Shown here in pieces: positions 8,071-17,277 of a stretch of DNA of 17,277 bases. Numbering within the stretch: the stretch's first letter is position 1; every line of letters begins with the position of its first letter. This stretch comes from Phycisphaerae bacterium (GTDB taxonomy: Bacteria; Planctomycetota; Phycisphaerae; Tepidisphaerales; Tepidisphaeraceae): the NCBI GenBank assembly GCA_030448225.1, contig JAUJNJ010000095.1, positions 12,626-29,902 of the forward strand, given 5' to 3'. The notes beneath the pieces are model-generated. The model was given only the letters and a program-made list of their open reading frames with translations, had not been told where the DNA came from and did not search any database. The translations under genes and the position numbers were made by a program.

Positions 8071-8076
8071 CGCCCA
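8056..8076 (+). repeat. attR: partial copy of the tRNA-Val 3' end
   Basis: Direct repeat of 2887-2907, differing only at 8059 (T for C) and 8061 (C for A). The last 15 bases, ATCCCTCATCGCCCA, are identical. It lies 5.17 kb from the tRNA, beyond the last recognisable element gene, and no other tRNA sequence surrounds it. This is the expected product of site-specific integration. Confidence 0.78.
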
Positions 8077-8504
8077 CTACCCCCACCCGGCTGCCTGTGC
8101 CGCACGTCGCGAGTGCGTGCGGCTGCACGCGATCCACTGCTGGCCGGGCAACAAATCGTGCTTACGCATGGAGATGCTGTCGCGGTGAATGGGCTCGGCA
8201 AGGGCATGGCTCGATGTGAAGGAGGATCTCGCTGCCAAGCGGCGGATCATCGCTCTTCACGGGCCGCCGATGGGGACGTCGCGTGTGTGTGACGCGCGGC
8301 CTCGTCGCCAAATTTGGCGAGAGACACGGTCACGTGGCCTTTCGCATTGTGAGTGCCGCCGCCGGCGGGTCGGGCAACGCGCCGGTGAGCGTTCGGGGCG
8401 AGGGTTCGAGGCGCACCTGGAAAAAAAGGCGAACGGCGGCAGAAATCCGCCGGACCGCGATCTGCTTGGGCTCACGGTCGAGCGGACGCCGCACGCCACG
8501 AAGG
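8077..8504. other. gene-free junction region right of attR
   Basis: No supported gene. The region contains the perfect 16-base palindrome TCGCCAAATTTGGCGA at 8305-8320. Open frames on both strands are arginine- and alanine-rich without motifs. Confidence 0.4.
8305..8320. promoter_or_regulatory. perfect 16-bp palindrome, possible operator
   Basis: TCGCCAAATTTGGCGA equals its own reverse complement. The AT-rich centre with GC arms resembles dimeric regulator sites. No gene start lies close by on either strand, so its role is unknown. Confidence 0.3.
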
Positions 8505-8599
8505 TTCATCGACTCGCCGAACGTCGCGATCGCCTTGCGGTTGCGGGCGACGCCCGTCGCGTCCACGGCGCCGGCGCGTCCGCACCTCCCGCGTTTCAC
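8505..8599 (-). pseudogene. orphan fragment of a Big_5 Ig-like repeat
   Basis: The minus strand encodes DATGVARNRKAIATFGESMN, the opening strand pair of an SbsA-type Ig-like (Big_5) repeat. At the DNA level, 8537-8564 matches 13263-13290 in the large surface protein at 27 of 28 bases. After MN the frame loses all resemblance to the domain, and upstream there is no signal peptide. It is most simply a piece copied or left over from a surface-protein gene. Confidence 0.55.
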
Positions 8600-8764
8600 A
8601 ACTCGGTTCTTCGCCCGGTATCGAGAACGCGGGCGACACCGCCGACGAAAAACGGCGGCGGCGCGGGCCGGGCGGAGCGGCTCGCGGACCGCGCTTCCGC
8701 CGCCGCGAGGCGGGACAGGTAAATCGCCTTCGTCGGTCGGGTTACTCGGGCAGCGGCGCGGAGA
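8600..8764. other. spacer downstream of the LysM gene
   Basis: No gene is seen. GC-rich sequence with GCGG-rich self-complementary stretches that may help end transcription of the LysM gene; no clean hairpin with a U-tract is present. Confidence 0.3.
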
Positions 8765-9725
8765 TCAGTAGGTCCGGCCGGCCTCGAGGTGGTCGGGGTC
8801 GCGCTTCAGGCGCGGGTGCACTCGACGATCAGGTCCCGGTGGGCCGGCGTGTCGCTGCCGAGCAGCGCCAGCCGCCAGGCTCGACACCGTGTCGCCGGCC
8901 TTGGCGGTGTAGCGGAGCGAGCGGCCGCTGCCCTGCTGCACCGCGTCGTCGGCGTCGCCCTGCCCGCTCGGCGTGGTCTTCGCCTGCGGCGCGTCCGGGT
9001 CGGACGACATGCCGGCCGGCGCGGCGATCGTGTAGCTCTGGCCGGCGATGAGGTGGCTGGGGTAGACCCGCAGCAGCGTCTCGTTGGCCGCGATGATCGC
9101 CTCGCGGTTGACGGCCGTGTCCCCGCCGAGCAGGTTGCCGGCGAGCACCGCGATCGTGTCGCCGGTCCGGGCGATGTACTTCAGCTTCGGGCCGCCCGCC
9201 GGGGCGAGCACGGCGTCGGCCGCCTTCGCCGTCGTCGCCGGCGTCGTCGCCGCCGCCGTCACGGCCACGATCGGACGCGTCGCCACGTCGCCGTTGCCTT
9301 CGTCGGACGCCGTCGTGTCGATCGAATAGGTCTGCCCGGTCAGGACGCGGTCGGGGTTCGACTGCAGCGACACGTTCACCGCGGCGACCGCGTCGCGGTG
9401 GTCCTGCGAATCGCTGCCGAGCAGCGCGATCGCCACCTCCGAAATCGTGTCGCCGTCACGGGCGACGTACCGCACCGCCCCCGACGAGGTGAACGCGAAC
9501 CATCGGCGGCCTGCGTCGTCGGCGCGCGACGGCGACCGGCGCCGACGGGGTCGCGGCCGGGGCGGCGGCGGGCGGCACCGCGGCCGGGACGGGGGCCGGG
9601 GCGGGGGGCGACGGCCATCAAGGCGCGGGGGCGGCGGTGGACGGCCCACGATCCTGCACGACCCAAACCATCGACACGAGCAGGACGGCGAGGGCGGCGA
9701 AGATCAACGACAAGCGGGACTTCAT
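8765..9725 (-). CDS. membrane-anchored protein with three LysM domains (frame-disrupted)
   Basis: LysM modules bind N-acetylglucosamine in peptidoglycan. The start at ATG 9725 is set by the signal-anchor MKSRLSLIFAALAVLLVSMV, followed by a Pro/Ala-rich linker, so the domains would lie in the periplasm. LysM 1 is RYVARDGDTISEVAIALLGS to LTGQTYSI (about 9480-9320), LysM 2 KYIARTGDTIAVLAGNLLGG to IAGQSYTI (about 9185-9030), and LysM 3 RYTAKAGDTVSSLAAG to LEAGRTY at the stop (about 8920-8765). Linkers are Ala/Thr-rich. The frame shifts near 9630 and twice in the third LysM (about 8880 and 8835). Each repeat is about 50 residues with the ..GDT.. signature. No catalytic domain is present, so it is probably a structural or scaffolding wall-binding protein. 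Confidence 0.85.
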
Positions 9726-9883
9726 ACGGACTACTTTCGACAGCCGGCCGGTTGCTCCCGGTCACGATCGTTGAATCGCGTCGGTCCGAGAACTCGGCGG
9801 CTACCCAAGCCATCGGTCCGACGCGCCCCGACGCAATCAGCTAAAGCCCTCGCAGCAGCTCACCTGCTCCAACCGGTGCGTCG

Positions 9884-10111
9884 TCAAACCGGGGGTGCCC
9901 CCACCCGCGCCCTGCGCCGCCGTGCCGCCCGCCGGCGAGGTCGCGCGGCGTGACGCGCGGACGCGGACGGCTGCCCTCCCCCGCCGCCTCGACCGATGCG
10001 CGATGCCGGGTCCATATCCTTTACAAGCAGTTCGGCGGGTCCGCAGCCAGGACGTCGGGCAATTTCGCAGAGCGTATCGATGGCGACGTTGGCTCGCATG
10101 GTCCCGTTCAT
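9884..10111 (-). CDS. small hypothetical protein overlapping the DUF6166 gene
   Basis: ATG 10111 overlaps the stop of the upstream gene as ATGA, a sign of translational coupling. The first 45 residues look real: MNGTMRANVAIDTLCEIARR, then PGCGPAELLVKDMDPASRI. After a GGGGG stretch it turns to arginine/alanine-rich sequence, so a frame slip near 9985 is likely and the true end is uncertain. I recognise no family, and there is no signal peptide or membrane segment. Coupling implies a job shared with the DUF6166-containing protein. Confidence 0.5.
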   Translation of the reverse strand: MNGTMRANVAIDTLCEIARRPGCGPAELLVKDMDPASRIGRGGGGGQPSASARHAARPRRRAARRRRARVGAPPV

Positions 10112-10803
10112 AGGATCTGCTTCCCGTGCGTGGACGTCACGCGAGGCGACGGCGGCACCCCCGGCTCGGCCGGTGTGCGAGGAGTCCGCCGGAACGCCGC
10201 CGGGTCCTCGTCCTCGTCGAGGATGCCGGCGATCAACGCCGGGTCCAGGTGCTGGTGCTCCATCACAGCGGCGATGCGGCTCCCGTTCACGTTTGATGCA
10301 GCCGGCGACGTATTCCACCACCGGGAGATCGTTGGCGAATCCCTCGGCGCCGACGCCGTGCAGGACGACGCTTGCCGCCAGTTCCGCGGGGGCCTCCAAG
10401 ACAGCGGCGCTCTGACGCGACAGGTCACGGCAGATCGCAGCCGCGCTGCCCGTCGAATCATGCCCGCCGGCGCCGACCGTGCCGTCCGTCGCCTCCTCCG
10501 CCACGGCGGCCTCGGCAGCCAGTGGTACCAGTGCGGCGTGGAGCTCGACCTCGGTCAGCGTCCAGGCGGGTGCGGCAGGTTGGCCACGACCGCCTGCTCG
10601 AACGCCGCCGCCACCGCCTGCGCCCGGCGGTCGTCACCGGTCAGGTTCGCCAGGAGGGCGAGCGACAGTTGCCCGGCTCCGACGTAACCCCCAGTCATAC
10701 GGGGTCGTGGCGTTTCCGAGAGGTCCGACCGCATCGGCAGCGGCTCTCCGTCCACTGTCACTTCACAACCTGCGTCCGTGCGTTTCCCGCGATAGGTCCT
10801 CAT
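10108..10803 (-). CDS. DUF6166-domain protein with a C-terminal extension (frame-disrupted)
   Basis: ATG 10803 follows AAAGGA by 6 bases. The N-terminal 95 residues match the DUF6166 pattern: MRTYRGKRTDAGCEVTVDGE, PLPMRSDLS, GAGQLSLALLANLTGDDRRA, VVANLPHPP, then WTLTEVELHAAL in the next frame after a slip near 10557. DUF6166 is a small domain of unknown function found in bacteria and phages. The frame then stays open through DLSRQSAAVLEAPAEL and NDLPVVEYVAGCIKRE, slips near 10285, and continues as RIAAVMEHQHLDPALIAGIL to a stop at 10108. The extra 130 residues may be a second domain or a separate gene whose start I cannot identify. Cytosolic by appearance. Confidence 0.62.
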
Positions 10804-11306
10804 CCGCGTTCCTTTGGGTAAATGGCAGAGCGCCCAGCGTAGCACCTTTAGGGGAGCGCGACGGCCGGGCGCGGGTTCTATTTCTCGAGGAGATGAAACA
10901 AACGAGTGGAACCGCAGCACCGCTGCCGAGATAGGCCGCGCGGGTAATTGCTGAAATGCTTCGGAACGCGCGAGAGGTGTCGTCCAAGATCGTGCGGGAT
11001 GCTCCGGCACGTCGCGGACCCGCGGCCATGTCCCTCGGTGTCCCGATGCGCGCACGCACGACGTGCCGGCGGGAGACGCGGCCCTCGGTACCGTTCGCAC
11101 CCCCACGCTCCCCGACCGCATTACCTCCGCGCCAACGTACCGCTGCCGAGGCTGGCGCGCGGCCTACCCCGCGAACGAACGCGGCGAGGGCGTGGCCGGC
11201 GAGCGCGTGCTCGCGGACCACGCCGTCGCCGTCGGGCGTGCGGACGACGGCAGCCCGCCGAAACCGGCCGGACCGAGACCGATCAGTCTAACTGTCGATG
11301 GCGAAA
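10804..11306. other. intergenic region with one copy of a 140-base repeat
   Basis: It separates the DUF6166 gene from the ice-binding-like gene. No convincing gene is seen; long open frames on both strands are arginine/alanine-rich. The stretch 11092-11233 is an imperfect copy of 14581-14719. The promoter of the DUF6166 gene should lie in 10804-10950, but I find no clear hexamers. Confidence 0.4.
11092..11233 (+). repeat. imperfect direct repeat, copy A
   Basis: Shares with 14581-14719, in the same order, the blocks ACCGCATTAC, CCGCTGCCGAGG, CGAACGCGGCG, CCGGCGAGCG and TGCTCGCGGACC, with small insertions between them. The two copies lie either side of the ice-binding-like gene. Neither reads as the same protein in a shared open frame. 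Confidence 0.55.
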
Positions 11307-11339
11307 GGGGTGCCGCGGTCACGATGACCGCGGCACCCC
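11307..11339 (-). terminator. strong hairpin terminator of the ice-binding-like gene
   Basis: The arms GGGGTGCCGCGGTCA (11307-11321) and TGACCGCGGCACCCC (11325-11339) form a perfect 15-bp stem with a 3-base loop. On the minus strand the stem ends in CCCC and is followed by TTTCGCC, a short U-tract. It lies 38 bases past the stop of the minus-strand gene ending at 11377. Confidence 0.75.
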
Positions 11340-11376
11340 GGTGTCGTCTCAGGCTTGGCTACCGAGAAGGCGTCGG

Positions 11377-14103
11377 TTACTCGGCGGGCACCGTGATCGT
11401 GCTGGCGTTGACGGTCACCGAGCCGTCGGAGTTCGAGCCGGCGAGGAGGCGGCCCTCGACGGCCGACCCGTGTCCACCGTGATCGTCACCGCGGCGAGGA
11501 TGTTCCCCTTGAAGATCGTGGTCGTGTCGAGGGTGGCCGACGTGCCGACCTGCCAGAAGACGTTCCCCGCCTTCGCCGCCGGCGAGGATCACCTGCACGC
11601 GCCCAGGGCCGGTCGTGAGGGTCGATCCCATCTGGAAGATGAAGATCGCGTTGGGGTCGCCCTGCGCGTCGAGCGCGTCACGTTGTTGCCCGGGCCGGAC
11701 CCTTGGATCAGGACCGATGTCGAGTTCGTGTACAGGCCGGGCGTGAACGTCAGCCCGCCCATGTTGCCCGGCAGGCTCTGCGACGTGACCGAGCGGCCGG
11801 TCGCGTCGTTGTATGCCCGAGCAGGTCGGACTCGCCCGTCGATGATCGCCTGGTCGGTCACGTGGATCGTCCCGTTCACCTGGGCCGGCGGGACGCCTTG
11901 GGCGCTTGCCGGGGTTGAGGCCGACGTCGCCGTTGATCTGCGTGGCGGCGGTGCTGCTGATCGACGCGGTGGCCATCACCGCGAACGCGCCGGCCGCCCC
12001 AAGGTCGACCCGTTCCTGCGCGACCTGCGTGCCGGTCGTGAACGTCCAGACCTCGTCGCCCGCCAGCGGGTTGCCGGCGAGGTCCGTCGCCGTTCGACCT
12101 GCCGCCGTCGATCATGGCGGTGTAGGTGGTGTCGAGGGCGCGAGGATTGGCCGACGGCGTCATCGTCGATGCCCGTCAGCGCGTCGTACTTCACGGTCCC
12201 CGCCACCGCGGCGCGCTGGGCCCGGCCAGCGTCACGTTGGCGGCGGTGATCGTCAGCGGGTCCATCGGCTCGCTGAACGTGGCGGCGACCGACTTGTTCG
12301 GCGCGCCACGTTCGTCCGCAGGTCGTCGGGTTGGTCGAGGAGACGACCGGCGCGGTGACGTCCGGCGCGCGCCGGTCGTGAACGTCCGCACGACGCTGGC
12401 GGCCAGCGGGTTGCCGGCCAGGTCCTTGGCGGCGGTGGTGATCGTGGTCGTGTAGACCGTGTTCGGCGAGGTTGCTCGCGGGCGTGAACGTCATCGTCCG
12501 GCCGGCGTAGCTGACCGTTCCCGCGATGGCCCGAGCCCGGCCGCTTCACGGTCACGCTGGACGCGGTGATCGTCGACGGGTCCATCGCTTCCCGAACGTC
12601 ACCGCCACCTTCCTGTTCAGCGGGACGTCCGTGGCGTTGTTCGAGGGGTCGGTGCCGCTGACCGTCGGGGCGGTCGTGTCTGCGGCGGCGCCCGTCGTGA
12701 ATGTCCAAGTAAAATCGGCGGCCGCGGCGTTGCCGGCCAAGTCTGCCGCGCCCGGCGTCACGGTGGCGGTGTACGCCGTGTTCGCCGCGAGGCTGGCGGC
12801 GGGCGTGAAGGTGGCGGTGGTGCCCACGTAGAGGACCGCGCCCCGACACGGGGGCGGCGTCGGGTCCGGTCAAGGTGAACGTCGACGCGGTGACGGTCGC
12901 CGGGTCCATCGCCTCGCTGAAGTTGGCAGCGATCTTCTTGTTCAGCGCCGCGACGCCCGTCGCGACGCTGCCGGGATCGGTCGAACTCACGACGAACGCG
13001 CGGTGTCCAAGGCCGTGCCCGTGGTGAACGTCCAGACGTGATCGGTCGCCATCGCGTTACCGGCCACGTCACTCCGCGCCGGTCGTGACCGTCGCGGTGT
13101 ACGCGGTGTCGGCCGCGAGCGGGGCATCGGGCGTGAAGGTCATCGTCCGGCCGACGTACCCGATCGTGCCGGCGACCGGGATCGCATGACGCTGCGGTCA
13201 GCGTCACGTTGGCCGCGGCGATCGTGGCCGGGTTCATCGCCTCGCTGAACGTGGCGATCACTGCGGTTCCGGGCGACGCCCGTCGCGTCCCGGCTGGGGC
13301 CCGTCGAGCTCACGGCCGGGGCCACGACCTCCGCCGCGGGCAGGCTGGACTCGAAGCCGGCGAGGCGGAACTGCTTGCTGCCGACGTAGATGCTCGGGTC
13401 GCGCGCATGGTGTCGGCGGCGCGCCGCCGCTGGAACCGCATGCGGGCGGCGGCTGCGTCGGCGCAGTTCCCGTCCTCGCCGGTCACGCCGACCTGCAGCG
13501 CGTCGTCGCCGCCGCTGAGCGACACCATCACGTTCTTGTTGAACACGCTCGCGCGCCGAGCGGGTCGCCGTCGATCTCGATCGCAACGCGGTCGGCGCTG
13601 CCGGTGCGCACCGCGACCGCGCCGTTGAACGTCGAATCGTCGATCGTCACCGAGGCGGGCCCCCGCTTGCTGAGGATCGTGGTGCCGCGCTCGACCTCCA
13701 CCGATCGCAGCGAGACGGTCCCCGCGCTGATCGACGCGTTGCCGGGCACGCTCATGTCGCTCATGGCCACGCGGTCGTCGGCGCCGAGCATCCGGACTTG
13801 GACGCGGCCGGTGACGCCGTCGAGGACGACCGGCTCGGCCTGCCCGTTGATGGTGGTGCCGTCCGCGCCGCTGACGCGCGCTGTCCGGCCGCGAGCCCGG
13901 CCCCGTCGACGACGATCGCGTTCGCCGCGTCGTCGCCGCGGAGCAGCACGTTGCCGTTGGCGACGGTGGCGAGCACCGTGCCCGACATCAGCACCCGCGA
14001 CTCGAGCGGTTCGGGCATCGCGTGTGCGGCGCTTGTGTGGTGCCGCCGCCGCCGCGCTGTTTCGAAGAAATGCCGCCCGCCAACCGTCGTCCTGACCGTG
14101 CCA
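11377..14103 (-). CDS. secreted protein with four Big_5 repeats and a DUF3494 ice-binding-like domain (frame-disrupted)
   Basis: About 900 residues. ATG 14103 has GGAG 6 bases upstream; one frame on, the N-terminus carries PEPLESRVLMSG, an LEPR-XLL-like motif of planctomycete exported proteins. A beta-rich region follows (VANGNVLLRGDDAANAIVVD, VFNKNVMVSLSGGDDALQVG; about 14000-13340). Then come four Big_5 Ig-like repeats, about 13330-13016, 13010-12690, 12680-12365 and 12360-12026, with signatures such as NATDVPLNRKVAVTF, FSEAMDPATVTASTFTLTGP and LAANTAYTATVT. The C-terminal 210 residues match DUF3494: FAVMATASISSTAATQINGD, GGLTFTPGLYTNST, DAQGDPNAIFIFQMGSTLTT, ending TVNASTITVPAE. Known DUF3494 proteins bind ice or act as adhesins; here the function is inferred. 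At least eight frame changes. No C-terminal anchor is seen. Confidence 0.85.
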
Positions 14104-14166
14104 TGAGATACTCCGTTAAAAGCCATCCGCGAACCGGCCGCGGCATCCCGCCGGGACCAACAAAAA

Positions 14167-14211
14167 AAGCCGACGTGGCCGCGCTGCATCGGGTGCCCGT
14201 CCGCGCGGCTT
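14167..14211 (-). terminator. weak hairpin with a T-run, possible terminator
   Basis: AAGCCG (14167-14172) and CGGCTT (14206-14211) can pair. On the minus strand the hairpin is followed by seven T residues. It lies upstream of the ice-binding-like gene and would end leftward transcription entering from the kinase side. The stem is short with a long loop. Confidence 0.35.
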
Positions 14212-14362
14212 ACTCTGTGCCTGGTCCCCCGGCCGTACGGATGGGTTACCCTTCACCTAGTCTTCCTAGCAATGCGACAGCCTGGGCGATCGTGTCGCGC
14301 CCCGCGGTGTCTTCGGGCGACCACCCCGCCGCCGGCCACTAATTCGCCCGATAACCGATAGA

Positions 14363-14542
14363 ATGACCCGCACGATGAAAACGCAGGGCGAGATCCGCGC
14401 GTGATTGCCGAGGGCATGACCCGCTTCGAGCAGGAGTACATGGACCGCGGCCCGAACGACGTGTGCGCCTACGTGATCGATGACCTGATCGTCGTGCGGC
14501 CTGAAGGGCGTGCTGACCGCGGCGGAACAACACCTGGTGTAG
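14363..14542 (+). pseudogene. DUF2294-family protein, N-terminal half only
   Basis: From ATG 14363 the plus strand reads MTRTMKTQGEIRA, then after a one-base slip VIAEGMTRFEQEYMDRGPND and VCAYVIDDLIVVR, then after another slip LKGVLTAAEQHLV and a stop. This is the conserved first half of DUF2294 proteins (RFEQEYMGRGP.., VVRLKGVLTAAEQ.L), small proteins of unknown function usually about 115-120 residues long. The second half is missing and the bases after 14542 belong to a repeat. It is the only plus-strand gene of the right flank, and no ribosome site is evident. Confidence 0.68.
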
Positions 14543-14580
14543 GCGATGCCGGCTGAAACGGGCCCGGACCTGCCCCGGTT

Positions 14581-14719
14581 TCGTTCAGCCGCCCCCCTAC
14601 GCTCCTCCACCGCATTACGTCCGCGTGCGCGTGCCGCTGCCGAGGTTCGCGCGGCCGATCCCGGGAGCGAACGCGGCGGCGGCGACCGGCGAGCGTGCTC
14701 GCGGACCGCGCCGCCGTCT
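14581..14719 (+). repeat. imperfect direct repeat, copy B
   Basis: Counterpart of 11092-11233. It begins 39 bases after the DUF2294 fragment stops, at the place where the rest of that gene would be expected, and lies between the fragment and the end of the kinase gene. Confidence 0.55.
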
Positions 14720-14764
14720 CTTCGGCGGCCCCCAGCTTGTGGCCATCAACTCGCAGACTCCCAG

Positions 14765-17141
<2,377 letters not shown>

Positions 17142-17223
17142 TCATGCACCGGTCGCAAAGGGTCAATACGAGGCGAGCCAACCGAGACTGCTCCTAACAC
17201 GCCTACGCCGAAGCCAAAGAAGA

Positions 17224-17268
17224 AAGCCGACGCGCCCGTCCACCCATGGTGTTCGGTCGCGTCGGCTT
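17224..17268 (-). terminator. hairpin terminator at the right edge
   Basis: AAGCCGACGCG (17224-17234) and CGCGTCGGCTT (17258-17268) are perfect complements with a 23-base loop. On the minus strand the stem is followed by TCTTCTTTGG. It would end a minus-strand gene lying beyond the window and insulate the kinase gene that starts at 17141. Confidence 0.6.
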
Positions 17269-17277
17269 ACTCGATAA

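Larger units (their letters stand above)
2893..8076. mobile_element. 5.2-kb integrative element in the tRNA-Val gene
   Basis: The element is bounded by ATCCCTCATCGCCCA, found at the tRNA 3' end (2893-2907) and again, identical and in the same orientation, at 8062-8076. It contains a tyrosine integrase whose 3' end faces the tRNA, an excisionase-like gene, a second helix-turn-helix regulator, a short plus-strand operon, and a small gene at the right end. This is the standard layout of tRNA-integrating genomic islands and satellite-like elements. I see no capsid, terminase, relaxase or replication gene, so it is probably a small integrative element or a decayed prophage remnant. An IS5-like element sits inside it. 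Confidence 0.82.

Noticed and set aside
10948..12249. 433-residue plus-strand open frame
   Set aside because: It runs antisense through the DUF3494 and Big_5 coding and is arginine-rich without motifs.

Overview
This is a GC-rich bacterial window that looks like a member of the Planctomycetota, possibly the Phycisphaerae. The pointers are an N-terminal PLESRVLMS (LEPR-XLL-like) surface-protein motif, a bacterial ATP-dependent DNA ligase of the type common in that phylum, a multidomain PAS/REC/Hpt hybrid kinase, and small intergenic hairpin repeats. The phylum is an inference from gene content; no rRNA is present. Nearly every gene is split by single-base shifts between reading frames while its domain order and motifs survive, and the one tRNA is intact. 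I read this mainly as indel error in the assembly, so most genes below are given as one reconstructed span.

Left flank (1-2834): a short hairpin repeat, then a plus-strand ATP-dependent DNA ligase (477-2519), then gene-free DNA with small repeats.

Integrated element (about 2893-8076): a tRNA-Val(UAC) gene at 2835-2907 has its 3' end repeated at 8056-8076 (19 of 21 bases, the last 15 identical). These look like attL and attR of a 5.2 kb element. Inside, on the minus strand, are a tyrosine integrase next to the tRNA, an excisionase-like helix-turn-helix gene coupled to it, and a second helix-turn-helix regulator. Divergent from the regulator is a plus-strand operon of unknown genes (5170, 5583, 6584), reading from a promoter that overlaps a palindrome. 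An IS5-like transposase interrupts that operon. At the right end a small minus-strand gene, recoverable only by joining two frames, starts inside the attR core.

Right flank (8077-17277), mostly minus strand: a stray piece of Ig-like (Big_5) repeat; a membrane-anchored LysM protein; two overlapping small genes, the first with a DUF6166-like domain; a large secreted protein with four Big_5 repeats and a C-terminal DUF3494 ice-binding-like domain, ending at a strong hairpin terminator; a truncated plus-strand DUF2294 gene; and a hybrid histidine kinase (REC-PAS-HisKA-HATPase-REC-Hpt). The LysM protein, the ice-binding-like protein and the kinase suggest cell-envelope and environment-sensing functions, but nothing shows that they form one pathway.
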